A DNA stretch of 64,000 nt, from positions 38,769 to 102,768 of the forward strand of contig CAZBBB010000001.1 of assembly GCA_964490005.1 (NCBI GenBank), read 5' to 3'. The position numbers and the translations under genes are program-made. Every line of letters starts with the position of its first letter. Within the stretch, counting starts at the first letter, position 1. Positions 51,706 to 60,929 of the stretch are shown here, piece after piece. Under the pieces are notes generated by a model that saw nothing but the letters and a program-made list of their open reading frames with translations, was not told where the DNA came from and did not search any database. The DNA is from CAZBBB01 sp964490005 (GTDB lineage: Bacteria; Planctomycetota; B15-G4).

Positions 51706-52557
51706 ATGCGCACTCTCGTCCTGCCGTGCCTGCTCGCCTCGTTCGCGTTCGCCTGCGGCGCGCCGCGGGGCCGCGTCGTCACTCCGGCCGACCTGCCGGA
51801 ACTCGACCGCGCGGCCGACCTCGCCGTCGCCCCCGCGCTGCCGCCGGGCGCGGCCGTGACCGACGGGCTGACCGACGCACTCGCCAAGGAGCGCCACGAC
51901 CTCGACCGCAAGGCGCTTTCGATCGCGCGCCGCCGCGAGGACCTGGCCCGCGACGCGGCCGAACTCGGCAACCGCGCCACGCGCACGCAGATCGAGCACG
52001 AGAGCGCGCTGGCCAGCGAGGCCGTCGAGCGCGCCCGGGTGCAGCGCGAGCTGCGCATCGCGCAGGACGACCTGGTGCACTTCGACGAGGTCGAGCTGGC
52101 GCGCCGACAGGCCGAGACCGAACTCGAACTGCGCGGATCGGCCGACGGGCTGCGCGAGACGCGCGAGGAGCTGGCCCAGCTGGAGATGATGTACGGCGAC
52201 GCGGCGCTGGGCGACGCCACGGCCGAGATCGTGCTCGAGCGCACGCGCCGGCGCCTGCAGCGGGCCGAGGAGGGCCATCGGCTGCGCGAGGCGCGCGCCG
52301 CCGAGCGCCGCACGATCGAGTGGCCGCGCGAGCGCGAGCGGTTGGCGCTCGAACTGCAGAGCAAGCAGGTCGCGCTCGAGAACGCCGAGCGCGCGGCGGC
52401 CAAGGCGGCCCTGCAGCGCGCCGCCGCGCTGGCCGAACTGGAGGACGCGCGCATCGGTCACGAGCGCGAGCGGGCCGACATCGAACTCGACGCGCGCCTG
52501 CTGGCGGACGACGAGGCGCGCTGGGAGCGCAAGGTCGCCTCCGGCGAAGGGCGCTGA
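51706..52557 (+). CDS. Exported coiled-coil protein
   Basis: 283 aa. A signal peptide ends in a Cys at about residue 17 (AFAC), possibly a lipoprotein. After a Pro/Asp-rich stretch to about residue 55, the rest is one long, highly charged Arg/Glu/Ala coiled coil with heptad-like spacing (for example RRREDLARDAAELGNRA). No known family. It may be a periplasmic spacer or scaffold. The stop lies 5 bases before the start of the toroid protein, so they are probably co-transcribed. Confidence 0.75.
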   Translation: MRTLVLPCLLASFAFACGAPRGRVVTPADLPELDRAADLAVAPALPPGAAVTDGLTDALAKERHDLDRKALSIARRREDLARDAAELGNRATRTQIEHESALASEAVERARVQRELRIAQDDLVHFDEVELARRQAETELELRGSADGLRETREELAQLEMMYGDAALGDATAEIVLERTRRRLQRAEEGHRLREARAAERRTIEWPRERERLALELQSKQVALENAERAAAKAALQRAAALAELEDARIGHERERADIELDARLLADDEARWERKVASGEGR

Positions 52558-52562
52558 GTCAG

Positions 52563-53834
52563 GTGTCCGCGGCACGTCGCGGGCGGGTCGCGCGCTCCGG
52601 TCGCGCCGTGCGCACGCTGAGCGCGCTGCTCGTCGTCGGCTCGGCGCTGGCCCAGCAGGACGGCGCGGCGCCGGCGGCGGGCGCCCCGGCCGAGCGTCCC
52701 TTCCTGGTCGACCAGCCGCCCGAGGAGATCCTGCGGGCGGCGCGGCACGGCCCGGCCGGCGAGGACACGCCGCTGCCCGAACCGGCCGGCATCCTGGCCG
52801 CCGTCGATCGCGGCGTGGCCTTCCTGCTCGGCGACCAGAACGAGGACGGCAGCTGGGGGAGCTGGCGCGAGCCGCAGCACGAGTTCTGGAGCAACCCCTA
52901 CTCGCACCACGCCTGGATCGACGCCACGACGGGCCTGGTCATCATGTCGCTGCTCGAGCGGCACGAGGCGGCCGGCGTGCGCGCCGCGATCGAGCGCGGC
53001 CTGAAGTACCTGCTCGACAAGCCGCTGAGCAAGCGGCCCAGCGACTGGGACGTCGACAACACCTGGGGTTCCGTCTACGTCCTCGACACCGTGACGAGCG
53101 TGCTCGCGCACGAGGCCTTCGCGACGAGCGCGCTGCGCGAGCCGCTGCGCGCCAAGGCCGCCGAGTGCGTCGCCGCGCTGGGGCAGTACCAGGCCAGCAG
53201 CGGCGGCTGGGGCTACTACGACTTCGACACGCTCGCGGCGCGCCCGAGCTGGTCGACCAGCTTCCAGACGGCGGCGGCGGTCGTCGGGCTCGTCGCGGCG
53301 CGCGAGCAGGGCCTCGAGGTGCCCGACAAGATGCTCGCGGCCGCGACGGCGGCGCTGCTGCGCGCGCGCCTGCCGACCGGCGCCTACAGCTACAGCATCG
53401 ACCCGATCCCGAACATGCGGCTCGAATGGATCGACAACGTCAAGGGCAGCCTGTCGCGGATCCAGTCGTGCAACTACGCGCTGCTGCGGCTGGGGCGCGA
53501 GGAGATCGGCCGCGACGAGATCCTCGCCGGGCTCGACCTGTTCTTCGAGCACCACCGTTTCCTCGACGTCGCGCGCAAGAAGCCCGTTCCGCACGAGGCC
53601 TACTACCTCAACTCGGGCTACTTCTACTTCTTCGGGCACTTCTACGCGGCGCGCCTGCTCGAGCGCCTGCAGCCCGGCGATCGCGCCCGCTACGCCTCGC
53701 GCCTGGCGCGCGAGATCGTCAAGACGCAGGAGGCCGACGGCTCGATGTGGGACTACTCCTTCAACACCTACGGCAAGCCGTACGGCACGGCTTTCGGCGT
53801 GCTGACCCTGCTGCGGACGCTGCCCGAGCGCTGA
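52563..53834 (+). CDS. Secreted alpha-alpha toroid protein (prenyltransferase/squalene-oxidase-repeat-like)
   Basis: 423 aa. The GTG at 52563 gives a basic N-region and a hydrophobic core ending ALAQ; a GTG at 52608 is an alternative. Repeats with the QW-like feature NEDGSWGSW, ASSGGWGYYDF and QEADGSMWDYSF place it with alpha-alpha toroids of the terpene cyclase/prenyltransferase superfamily. The catalytic DxDD of squalene-hopene cyclase is not visible, so a binding or unknown catalytic role is more likely. It is tightly linked to the coiled-coil gene. Confidence 0.8.
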   Translation: MSAARRGRVARSGRAVRTLSALLVVGSALAQQDGAAPAAGAPAERPFLVDQPPEEILRAARHGPAGEDTPLPEPAGILAAVDRGVAFLLGDQNEDGSWGSWREPQHEFWSNPYSHHAWIDATTGLVIMSLLERHEAAGVRAAIERGLKYLLDKPLSKRPSDWDVDNTWGSVYVLDTVTSVLAHEAFATSALREPLRAKAAECVAALGQYQASSGGWGYYDFDTLAARPSWSTSFQTAAAVVGLVAAREQGLEVPDKMLAAATAALLRARLPTGAYSYSIDPIPNMRLEWIDNVKGSLSRIQSCNYALLRLGREEIGRDEILAGLDLFFEHHRFLDVARKKPVPHEAYYLNSGYFYFFGHFYAARLLERLQPGDRARYASRLAREIVKTQEADGSMWDYSFNTYGKPYGTAFGVLTLLRTLPER

Positions 53835-53850
53835 CCGCGCGGGCCGGGGC

Positions 53851-54330
53851 TCAGCGCAGCCGCGGCGGGCGCCAGTCGGGGTCGACGGCCGGCGGCACGG
53901 CGGCCGGCGTGCGTGGCGCGGTGCCCGGCAACTGCCCGCGCTTGATGGCGGCCTCGTCGTGCGCCTCCTCGAGCAGCTCCTGGATCTCGGCGAACTTGAA
54001 GTAGGCGGCGCGCACGACGTTGCGCATGCTCACGTCCTCGAAGCCGAGCGTGCTCGCCATGTGGTCGAAGAGCAGCGCGGCGCCGCCGAGCACGATGCCG
54101 CCGACGAGCGAGACGCCGAGGAAGAAGCCCACGCCGCGCGCGAGGCCCGCGACGAAGTTGATCCACATCAGGCGCTTGCGGCTGCCGAGGATCTCGTTCA
54201 GGCCCGCCAGCTCGGCGCTGCGCTGGCCGAACTGAGCCGTGGCGCGCGCGGCGAGCCGTTCGGCGTCGTCGCCGTCCGGGAGGGCCGGCGCACCGGCCTT
54301 CGTCGCGCGCTTGCCGCTGCTGCGTCCCAT
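53851..54330 (-). CDS. Small membrane protein, DUF5665-like
   Basis: 159 aa. The pattern NEILGSRKRLMWINFVAGLA then RGVGFFLGVSLVGGIVLGGA gives one or two membrane helices in the middle (about residues 55-88), preceded by a charged helix and followed by a polar Pro-rich tail. It resembles the DUF5665 pattern of a helix with a conserved RG.G; assigned loosely. Function unknown. The stop faces the stop of the toroid gene. Confidence 0.7.
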   Translation of the reverse strand: MGRSSGKRATKAGAPALPDGDDAERLAARATAQFGQRSAELAGLNEILGSRKRLMWINFVAGLARGVGFFLGVSLVGGIVLGGAALLFDHMASTLGFEDVSMRNVVRAAYFKFAEIQELLEEAHDEAAIKRGQLPGTAPRTPAAVPPAVDPDWRPPRLR

Positions 54331-54369
54331 GCGCGCATCATGCCGCGCGCGGGGCGCCGCTCAAAGCGT

Positions 54370-54408
54370 GACGGGCCGCGTCGTCGCTCGCGCGAGACGC
54401 GGCCCGTC
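54370..54408 (-). terminator. Strong hairpin downstream of the secreted protein at 54458
   Basis: Perfect 13-bp stem (54370-54382 with 54396-54408) whose 13-base loop can add a further 4-bp stem. It lies about 50 bases after the stop of the gene at 54458 and before the start of the next, so it is probably a terminator. No T-tract. Confidence 0.45.
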
Positions 54409-54421
54409 TTCAGGGCGTGGC

Positions 54422-54443
54422 CCGGCGGCCCTGCGGCCGCCGG
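54422..54443 (-). repeat. Second short hairpin in the same gap
   Basis: 8-bp stem (54422-54429 with 54436-54443) and a 6-base loop, between the stop at 54458 and the larger hairpin. It may help termination or be GC-driven chance. Confidence 0.25.
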
Positions 54444-54457
54444 CTGCCGGTCGACGA

Positions 54458-55510
54458 CTACTGGATCGTCAGCTCGGTACCCTTGCTCCACTTGGAGTAG
54501 TTGTTGGACAGGTCCTGGCTGAAGGCCTGCAGGTAGATCTTCGTGCCGGTGACCAGCGCCGGGTCGATCGTGACCGGCAGCGTCAGTTCGCCGAGCACGC
54601 CCTGCAGCTGCAGTTCGGGGATGAAGACCAGCCAGGGGAAGGCGTAGAGCTTGAGGCCCTGCCCGGTCGTCAGGTCGGACTGCACCAGGCCCGCGACGAG
54701 GATCGCCTTCTTGTTGATCGTGCCCTTGATGTAGAGCGAGTTGTCGGTCGAGCCGGGCGTGGCCGGGCCGTCACCCGTGAGGGTGACGCCGTTGGCGACG
54801 CCGTACTTGACCCACGGCTGCGACGGCGGCGTGTTCACGCGGCCGACCAGCTCCATCACGAAGGACGCGAAGGGGCCCGTCGCGCCGAAGTTGCCCGATC
54901 CGAGGTACGCGCCCGTGTTGGCGTTGTACTGGTCGATCAGGCTGATCACGCCGGCGCCGTTCGGCGGGCCGACCAGCAGCGGGCCGGTGTTCGCGAGCGT
55001 CGAGGTGTACGACCAGCCGAGCGGGCCGTCGGGCAGCGCGAGGGGCGTGGCCAGCGTCACGGTCTGCGTGAAGCCCTGCGTGCCGCCGGTCGAGAGCGCG
55101 ATCGGCACGAGCACGTTGAGCACCTCGGTGCCCTTGACGCCGTTGCCCGTCGCGCCCTGGTGCAGGCGGATGCGCAGCGTGGGAGCGCCCGCCGTCTGGT
55201 TCGTCGCGTAGCCGATGAGGATCGACGTGATCGTCGCGCCGCCGCCGCCGAAGTTCGGGACGCCCCAGTCCATGTTGGTGATGTTCGCGGGGCCGAAGAA
55301 CGAACCGTTCGTGGTCTTGTTGCTGTAGACGGCGACGGGCGTCGTGTCGGCGCCGGTGTCGGGCGTGAAGATGCCCGTGCCGACGTCGTAGTTGCCCGCG
55401 TGCGTGATCGGGCCGTTCAACTGCTGAACGGTGAAACCCTGCTGGGCCGAGGCCGCGCCGAGGTGCAGCGCGCAGGCGCCCGCCAGCAAGGCGGCGTAGA
55501 TGCTCTTCAT
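54458..55510 (-). CDS. Secreted beta-rich protein with the shared C-terminal module
   Basis: 350 aa. The ATG at 55510 has AAGGA 10 bases upstream and is followed by a signal peptide (to about residue 22, ASAQ). The middle is Gly/Asn/Thr-rich beta sequence, low in Arg and Lys compared with neighbours, resembling secreted surface proteins of this phylum. The C-terminus (KIYLQAFSQDLSNNYSKWSK) matches the end of the two esterases at 19987 and 24753. No enzyme motif is visible. A TAGACT box lies 86 bases upstream. Confidence 0.78.
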   Translation of the reverse strand: MKSIYAALLAGACALHLGAASAQQGFTVQQLNGPITHAGNYDVGTGIFTPDTGADTTPVAVYSNKTTNGSFFGPANITNMDWGVPNFGGGGATITSILIGYATNQTAGAPTLRIRLHQGATGNGVKGTEVLNVLVPIALSTGGTQGFTQTVTLATPLALPDGPLGWSYTSTLANTGPLLVGPPNGAGVISLIDQYNANTGAYLGSGNFGATGPFASFVMELVGRVNTPPSQPWVKYGVANGVTLTGDGPATPGSTDNSLYIKGTINKKAILVAGLVQSDLTTGQGLKLYAFPWLVFIPELQLQGVLGELTLPVTIDPALVTGTKIYLQAFSQDLSNNYSKWSKGTELTIQ

Positions 55511-55596
55511 GTGCTTGGGATCCTTGGAGAAAACGTGGTCGGGAGGTGGAGAAGTGCGCCGCCGCGTCCGGAGTCCGGAGCGCCTGCGGTGGCGGG

Positions 55597-55602
55597 AGTC
55601 TA
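55597..55602 (-). promoter_or_regulatory. -10-like box of the secreted protein at 54458
   Basis: TAGACT, 86 bases before the ATG at 55510. Confidence 0.3.
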
Positions 55603-55661
55603 GCCGATCGGCGGCAACGCATCGGGGCAATCCGTAACGGCCCGCCCGGCGGTCCGAACCG

Positions 55662-56483
55662 CTACGTCGTTGCCGTCGTGACAGCGCGCAGGTGCTCGGG
55701 GCGCGTCCCGCAGCAACCGCCCAGGATCGTGGCCCCGGCGGCCTCCCAGCGGCGCGCTTCGCGGGCGTAGCGGGTCGGCGTCCAGAGCCCGCCGCGGTCG
55801 AAGATCGCGTTGCCGTAGGCGCCGAGGCGCAGCCCCTCGCGGGGTGCGAGTTCGCCGAGCCGCGCGGTGATCGTCGCCGGGTCGCTGCAGTTGAGCAGGA
55901 AGGCCGAGGCGCCGGCCCGCTGCGCTTCGTCGGCGGCCCGGCGCAATTCGTCCCCGGCGAACCAGCGCCCCTCGGGTCCGAACGTGACGGCGGCCCAGAC
56001 CGGCAGCCCGCACGCGGCGGCGGCGCGCACGGCCGCCACGAGTTCGCGTCGCGTCGGCATGGTCTCGACGAGCAGCAGGTCGCAGCCGGCGGCCGTCAGC
56101 ACCTCGGCCAGCGCGGCGTGCTCGCGCGCCAGCGCGGCGTCGTCGGGCGTGCGTTCGGGCGCGTAGCAGTCCTCGAGCGGCGCGAGGCTGCCGGCGACCT
56201 GCGCCCGCGGGCCGACGGCCTGCCGGCAGACGGCGACGGCCGAATGCGCCAGCTGCCGCCAGCGTCCGTGCAGGGACGTGCCCGCCAGCGCGCGCGCGGT
56301 CGTGCGGAACGTCGCCGCCGTGTGCACGCTCGCGCCTGCCGCGGCCCAGTCGGCGTGCACCGCCGCGAGCAGGTCGGGTCGCTGCGCGACGGCCTGCGCC
56401 GTCCATTCGGGCAGCGGCAGCGCGAGTCCGCGCCGCTCGAGTTCGCTGCCCACCGGGCCGTCGAGCAGCGTGACCGCGCTCAC
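55662..56483 (-). CDS. Homocysteine S-methyltransferase
   Basis: 273 aa of the Pfam S-methyl_trans family, with a TIM barrel. The zinc-binding Cys residues are in LLNCSDP near residue 197 and GGCCGT near residue 255, the classic Cys...CC set. GTSLHGRW and EDCYAPERTPDD are also typical. It transfers a methyl group to homocysteine to make methionine, with S-methylmethionine or SAM as donor (no cobalamin domain present). The GTG at 56483 overlaps the stop of the amidohydrolase gene, so they are co-transcribed. Confidence 0.9.
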   Translation of the reverse strand: MSAVTLLDGPVGSELERRGLALPLPEWTAQAVAQRPDLLAAVHADWAAAGASVHTAATFRTTARALAGTSLHGRWRQLAHSAVAVCRQAVGPRAQVAGSLAPLEDCYAPERTPDDAALAREHAALAEVLTAAGCDLLLVETMPTRRELVAAVRAAAACGLPVWAAVTFGPEGRWFAGDELRRAADEAQRAGASAFLLNCSDPATITARLGELAPREGLRLGAYGNAIFDRGGLWTPTRYAREARRWEAAGATILGGCCGTRPEHLRAVTTATT

Positions 56484-58207
56484 CGGCTCGTGGTGTCCCG
56501 CGCGTGCACGATGGCCCCCGCGAACACGACGAGGTCGACCGCGAGCGCGTCGAGCGCGGCGTCGGGGACGGTGAGCAGGTCGGCGCTCAGCACCACGAGG
56601 TCGGCGGGCCGGCCGACGACGAGCGGCCCCAGGCGCTGCTCCTCGAAGGCCGCGAAGGCCGGGCCCAGCGTGAGATGCGCCAGCGCCTCCTCGCGCGACA
56701 GCGCGCGCGGAGCGAGACGCCCGTCGGGGCCGCCCTGCGCCGGCGGGCGCCGCACGGCCGCGATGAAGGCGGCGAGCGGGTCGGGCCTCTCGACCGGCGC
56801 GTCGCTGCCGCCGGCGAGCACGGCGCCGGCGTCGAGCAGCGCGCGCCAGGCGTAGGCGCCGACCATCCGGTCCGCGCCGACGCGCGCGCTGGCCCAGGGG
56901 CTGTCGGAGGTCCAGTGCTGGGCCTGCATCGAGGCGATCACGCCCAGGGCGGCGAAGCGGGGGATGTCGACCGGGTCGAGGATCTGCGCGTGCTCGATGC
57001 GGAAGCGCGGCTCGCGCGACAGCGGATGGCGCTCCTCGACCGGCACGGCGGCCAGCGCGGCCTGAAAGGCGTCGAGCGCCAGGCGGTTGCCGCGATCGCC
57101 GATGGCGTGCACGGCGAGCTGCCAGCCGCCGCGCAGGCAGCGCTCGGCCAGCGCGGACAGCTCCTCGGGCGGCGTGACGAGCAGCCCGCGGTGCCCCGGC
57201 TCGTCGGCGTAGTCGTGCAGCAGCGCCGCGCCGCGCGAGCCGAGCGCGCCGTCGACGTAGGCCTTGACGCCGCGCACCGCGATCAGGCCCCGCCCGTCGA
57301 GGTCGACGGCGGGCAGGCCGCCGAAGTCGGTCGCGGTCGGCAACTGTCCGGCGCCCAGCAGGACGTGCGCGCGCAGGGCGAACTCGCCGTCGCGCGCGAG
57401 CTCCAGGCAGGTGGCGAGTTCGTCGAGCGACAGGCCCGCGTCGTGCACGGAGGTGATGCCGTGGCGGTGCAGGTCGGCGATCGCCTCGCGCAGCGCCAGC
57501 CGCCGCTCCCCCTCTCCCGCCGCGGGCACCACGCGCAGCACCGCCTCCATCGCGTTGTCGATGAACACGCCGGTGAGGCTGCCGTCGATGCCGCGCAGCG
57601 CGCGCCCGCCGGGCGGGTCGACGAAGTCCTCGCCGACGCCGGCGAGCCGCAGCGCCGCCGCGTTCGCCAGCAGGGCGTGGCCGTCGACCCGCTCCAGCAC
57701 GACCGGGTGGGCCGGCACGCGCTCGCTGAGCGTCACGTGCACCGGGAACTCGGCCGTCGCCCAGTCGTTCTGGTCCCAGCCGCGTCCGAGGATGAAGGCG
57801 CCGGCGGGCAGCGTCGCGGCGCGGGCCGCGACGGCCGCGATGACCTCGTCGAAGCTCGCCGTGCCGACCAGGTCGATCCGGCGCAGCGCCAGGCCATGGC
57901 CGAACAGGTGCAGGTGGGCGTCGGTGAAGCCCGGCAGCAGCAGCCGCCCGTCGAGTTCGACCACGCGCGTCGCGGGGCCGACGAGCGGCGCGACGTCGTG
58001 CGGCTCGCCCAGCGCGACGAGGCGCCCCTCGCGCACGGCGAGCGCGGAGACGGTCGGTCGCGACGGATCGAGCGTGCGCACCAAGCCGCCGCGCAGCACC
58101 AGGTCGGCGGGCGGCGGCGGAGCGGTGGAGTCGGCGCGCTGCGCCACGGCCCGCGTCGGCAGGCCGAGCGCCGCGAGGAGCACGATGCCGAGACAGGCCG
58201 GCCGCAT
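56480..58207 (-). CDS. Exported amidohydrolase, YtcJ-like
   Basis: 575 aa amidohydrolase of the Amidohydro_3 type (YtcJ-like, TIM barrel). The metal-binding DAHLHLFGHG lies near residue 100. Other metal-site regions are VHAIGDRGN, RIEHAQIL and GGSDAPVE. The signal peptide ends AVAQ. The ATG at 58207 is preferred over the ATG at 58216 because a CAAGAT box would then lie 7 bases upstream, but this is weak. It probably hydrolyses a C-N bond in a small cyclic or acyl compound. Coupled to homocysteine methyltransferase. Confidence 0.85.
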   Translation of the reverse strand: MRPACLGIVLLAALGLPTRAVAQRADSTAPPPPADLVLRGGLVRTLDPSRPTVSALAVREGRLVALGEPHDVAPLVGPATRVVELDGRLLLPGFTDAHLHLFGHGLALRRIDLVGTASFDEVIAAVAARAATLPAGAFILGRGWDQNDWATAEFPVHVTLSERVPAHPVVLERVDGHALLANAAALRLAGVGEDFVDPPGGRALRGIDGSLTGVFIDNAMEAVLRVVPAAGEGERRLALREAIADLHRHGITSVHDAGLSLDELATCLELARDGEFALRAHVLLGAGQLPTATDFGGLPAVDLDGRGLIAVRGVKAYVDGALGSRGAALLHDYADEPGHRGLLVTPPEELSALAERCLRGGWQLAVHAIGDRGNRLALDAFQAALAAVPVEERHPLSREPRFRIEHAQILDPVDIPRFAALGVIASMQAQHWTSDSPWASARVGADRMVGAYAWRALLDAGAVLAGGSDAPVERPDPLAAFIAAVRRPPAQGGPDGRLAPRALSREEALAHLTLGPAFAAFEEQRLGPLVVGRPADLVVLSADLLTVPDAALDALAVDLVVFAGAIVHARDTTSR

Positions 58208-58236
58208 GGCCGCCATCTTGCCACCGCGCGCGGGGC

Positions 58237-58974
58237 TCAGCGAGTCACCAGCTCGAAGTCGACGATCAGCGGCAAATGGTCGGAGGCCTGCCGAGCCAGG
58301 GCCAGCCGCGAGCGGAAGTGCGCGCGCCGCCGCAGCGCGCCGCGGTGGAACACGCGGTCGAGCGGGCCGACCGGCCGGAAGGCCGGGAAGGTGGTCGTGG
58401 CGTGGGCACCGACGCCCGTCGCGCAGGCGAAGCCCGCCGCGCGCAACGTGTGGCGGCCGAGCGCGCCCGACCAGTCGTTGAAGTCGCCGGCGACGATCAG
58501 CCGGCTGTGCGCGTCGAGCGCCGCGAGCGTGGGGCTGCCGAGCAGCCGCCGCAGTTGCCAGCGCCGCTCGACGCTCGCCAGCCCCAGGTGCAGGTTGACG
58601 ACGTGCACGGCGTAATGGCGCCCGTGCCAGGGGACCTCGACCGTGGTGAACAGTCCGCCGCGGCGCTTCTTGAGCGGCAGCGTCAGGTCGATGTTGCGCG
58701 AGCGCGCGATGGGGAAGCGCGAGAGGGTGGCGTTGCCGTAGCGTCCGGTCGTGAGGCGCACGTTGGGCGCGAAGGCGTGGTGCGCGTAGCCGAGCAGTCC
58801 GGCGAGCAGCTCCGCCTGGCCGTCGCCGGCCGAGCGCGGCACGCCCTCGTCGACCTCCTGCAGCAGCACGAGGTCGGCGTCGTGGTGGCGCAGCACCTCG
58901 GTGATGCGTCCGAGCGCGTAGCGCCGGTCGACGCCGCCGATGCCCTTGTGGATGTTCCAGGTGAGGAGGCGCAC
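58237..58974 (-). CDS. Endonuclease/exonuclease/phosphatase-family protein
   Basis: 245 aa EEP-fold Mg-dependent phosphoesterase. LTWNIHKGIGG, LLQEVDEG, GDFNDWSG and SDHLPLIVDF carry the metal- and phosphate-binding residues in order. There is no signal peptide. The family includes nucleases and phospholipid phosphatases; the substrate is unknown. The ATG at 58974 is clear. It sits between the HD-hydrolase and amidohydrolase genes on the same strand. Confidence 0.88.
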   Translation of the reverse strand: MRLLTWNIHKGIGGVDRRYALGRITEVLRHHDADLVLLQEVDEGVPRSAGDGQAELLAGLLGYAHHAFAPNVRLTTGRYGNATLSRFPIARSRNIDLTLPLKKRRGGLFTTVEVPWHGRHYAVHVVNLHLGLASVERRWQLRRLLGSPTLAALDAHSRLIVAGDFNDWSGALGRHTLRAAGFACATGVGAHATTTFPAFRPVGPLDRVFHRGALRRRAHFRSRLALARQASDHLPLIVDFELVTR

Positions 58975-58992
58975 GGGGAGGCCCGGTCCCGC

Positions 58993-59574
58993 TCAGCCGG
59001 CCGCGGGCGTCGCGCGCGCGCCGAGACCGAGTTCGTCGGCGTGCGGGCGCAGCGCGTCGATCACGAAGGCCACGTGCTCGGCCGGCGGCACGCCGAGCAG
59101 GCGGCAGCCCTCCTCGATCTCGTGCCGGTCGACCTTGGCGGCGAAACCCTTGTCCGCCAGCTTCTTGAGCACGCTGCGCGGCGGCAGCTCGGGCAGGCCG
59201 CCCGGGCGCACGAGCGCGCAGGCGCCGACGAAACCGGTCAGCTCGTCGCAGGCCAGCAGCGCCTGGTCGAGCGGCGTGACCTGGGGCACGCCCCAGCCGG
59301 TGAAGTGCGCCGAGATCGCGTGCGCCAGCGCGGGCTCCCCGCGCGCCGACAGCCACGCGACGATGCGCCGCGGGTGCTCGTCGGGCCAGCTCTCGTAATC
59401 GGCGTCGTGCAGCAGGCCCGCGAGGCCCCAGGCATCGGCGGCCTCGGCGCCCGGGCCGTAGCGCGCGGCCGCGGCGCGCATCACGATCTCGACGGCGCGC
59501 GCGTGGCGCCGCAGCGCCTCGCCCGGCGTCCACGTGCACAGAAGCTGCCAGGCCTCGTCGCGCGTCAGCGGCAT
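58993..59574 (-). CDS. HD-superfamily hydrolase
   Basis: 193 aa. RRHARAVEIVMR, LLHDADYE (the HD pair) and AHAISAHF carry the metal His and Asp residues in the typical HD order. The family is the predicted HD hydrolase of COG2316 type, perhaps a phosphohydrolase. The ATG at 59574 is chosen because the family N-terminus starts there; a longer frame upstream has no matching sequence. It shares a 47-base divergent gap with the glycosyltransferase at 59622. Confidence 0.82.
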   Translation of the reverse strand: MPLTRDEAWQLLCTWTPGEALRRHARAVEIVMRAAAARYGPGAEAADAWGLAGLLHDADYESWPDEHPRRIVAWLSARGEPALAHAISAHFTGWGVPQVTPLDQALLACDELTGFVGACALVRPGGLPELPPRSVLKKLADKGFAAKVDRHEIEEGCRLLGVPPAEHVAFVIDALRPHADELGLGARATPAAG

Positions 59575-59621
59575 GCGCGCAAGGATGGATGGGGCCCTGC
59601 GCTTTGGCAAGATGGCGCGCC

Positions 59622-60929
59622 ATGGATCCCGGCGCGCCGCTGCGGGTGCTGCTCGTCAGCTACCACTTTCCGCCGATGTCCACGACGGGCTCGCTGCGGG
59701 CGGCGCGCTTCTGCAAGTATCTGCCGGCCGACGTGACGGTCGAGGTGCTCACGGTGGCCGATCCGCCCGAGCCGACCGGCAACCGCGCGCTGCACGACGA
59801 GATCGTCGAGCGCGTCACGATCCACAAGGCGCCGCTCCCGGCGCGCGGCACGCAGCGCTGGGTGGGGCGGGTCTTCGCGCACGCGCCCTTCGGCAGCCTG
59901 CTCACGAAGCTGCTGCGCACCTTCATGACGCTGTTCCGCTGGGTGCCCGACTGGCAGATCACCTGGAACGACGAGGCTGCGCGGGTCGGGGCCGCCGTGC
60001 TCGCGGCCCGGCCCTTCGACGCGATCGTCGCCACCTCGCCGCCGCACAGCAGCCAGTTGCTCGGCCTGCGCCTCTCGCGCGCCAGCGGCGTGCCGCTGGT
60101 CTGCGACTTCCGCGATCCGTGGACGGGCAACCCGCAGCGCGCCGCGCACCACGGCCGCCGCTGGCACCTCGAGCGCCGCCGCGAGGCCGAGGTGCTCGCG
60201 CACGCCGCGCTCGTGATCGCCAACACGCCCGGCAACCGCACCAGCCTGCTGGCGCAGTTCCCGCGGCTCGACGGCGACAAGCTCGTCGTGCTGCCCAACG
60301 GCTACGATCCCGAGCGTCGGCGCGCGCTGCGCGAGGGCGGGCCCGCGCCCGCCCGCCGGTCGGGCCGCCGCGTCGTGCTGTACACCGGCCACCTCTACGA
60401 CGGCGGCGAGAGCGTCCTGCGCGCGCTGGCCCTGCTGCTCGCCGAGGATCCCTCGCTGCCCGAGCGCGTGGTCTTCCGCTTCGTCGGTTCGCTCGATCCC
60501 GACATCGGCGCGCTGGCCAGCGAGCTGCAGCCCTCGGGACTGGTCGAGATGGCGGGCTTTCTGTCGGCCGACCGCGTGCCCGACGAACTGCGCGCCGCCG
60601 ACGCGCTGCTCTACGTCGTGCCGCCCGCGGGCGTGCACTGGATCCCGTCCAAGCTCTACGACTACATGCTCGCGGGGCGGCCGGTGCTGGGCGTGCTGCC
60701 GCGCGGCGACGCCTGGGACTGGCTGGAGCGCACCGGGCTGGCGACGCTCGTCGAAGACCGCGGCGCGCAGGCCGTGCGCGAGGCGCTGGCCGCCTTCCTG
60801 CAGGCGCTCGCGCGGGGCACGCTCGCGGTGGCTCCCGACGAGGCCTTCATCGCGCGCTTCGACGCGCGCACGCAGAGCGCCGAACTGGCGCGACTGCTGC
60901 GCCGCGTCGCGCACGGCGGCCGCGCGTGA
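59622..60929 (+). CDS. Family 4-like glycosyltransferase
   Basis: 435 aa GT-B enzyme. N-terminal LLVSYHFPPMSTTGSLRAAR is the start of WcaI/WbuB-like transferases, with the donor side VVLYTGHLYDGGESVLRAL and the C-terminal EX7E-like region SKLYDYMLAGRPVLGVLP. It probably adds a sugar to an exopolysaccharide or glycan precursor. CAAGAT ends 8 bases before the start. The stop overlaps the next start as GTGA, so the toroid plus beta-sandwich protein is co-made with it. Confidence 0.88.
   Translation: MDPGAPLRVLLVSYHFPPMSTTGSLRAARFCKYLPADVTVEVLTVADPPEPTGNRALHDEIVERVTIHKAPLPARGTQRWVGRVFAHAPFGSLLTKLLRTFMTLFRWVPDWQITWNDEAARVGAAVLAARPFDAIVATSPPHSSQLLGLRLSRASGVPLVCDFRDPWTGNPQRAAHHGRRWHLERRREAEVLAHAALVIANTPGNRTSLLAQFPRLDGDKLVVLPNGYDPERRRALREGGPAPARRSGRRVVLYTGHLYDGGESVLRALALLLAEDPSLPERVVFRFVGSLDPDIGALASELQPSGLVEMAGFLSADRVPDELRAADALLYVVPPAGVHWIPSKLYDYMLAGRPVLGVLPRGDAWDWLERTGLATLVEDRGAQAVREALAAFLQALARGTLAVAPDEAFIARFDARTQSAELARLLRRVAHGGRA

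Noticed and set aside
52563..53834. Squalene-hopene cyclase for hopanoid synthesis
   Set aside because: Only about 423 residues rather than about 630, has a signal peptide, and the DxDD motif is not seen.
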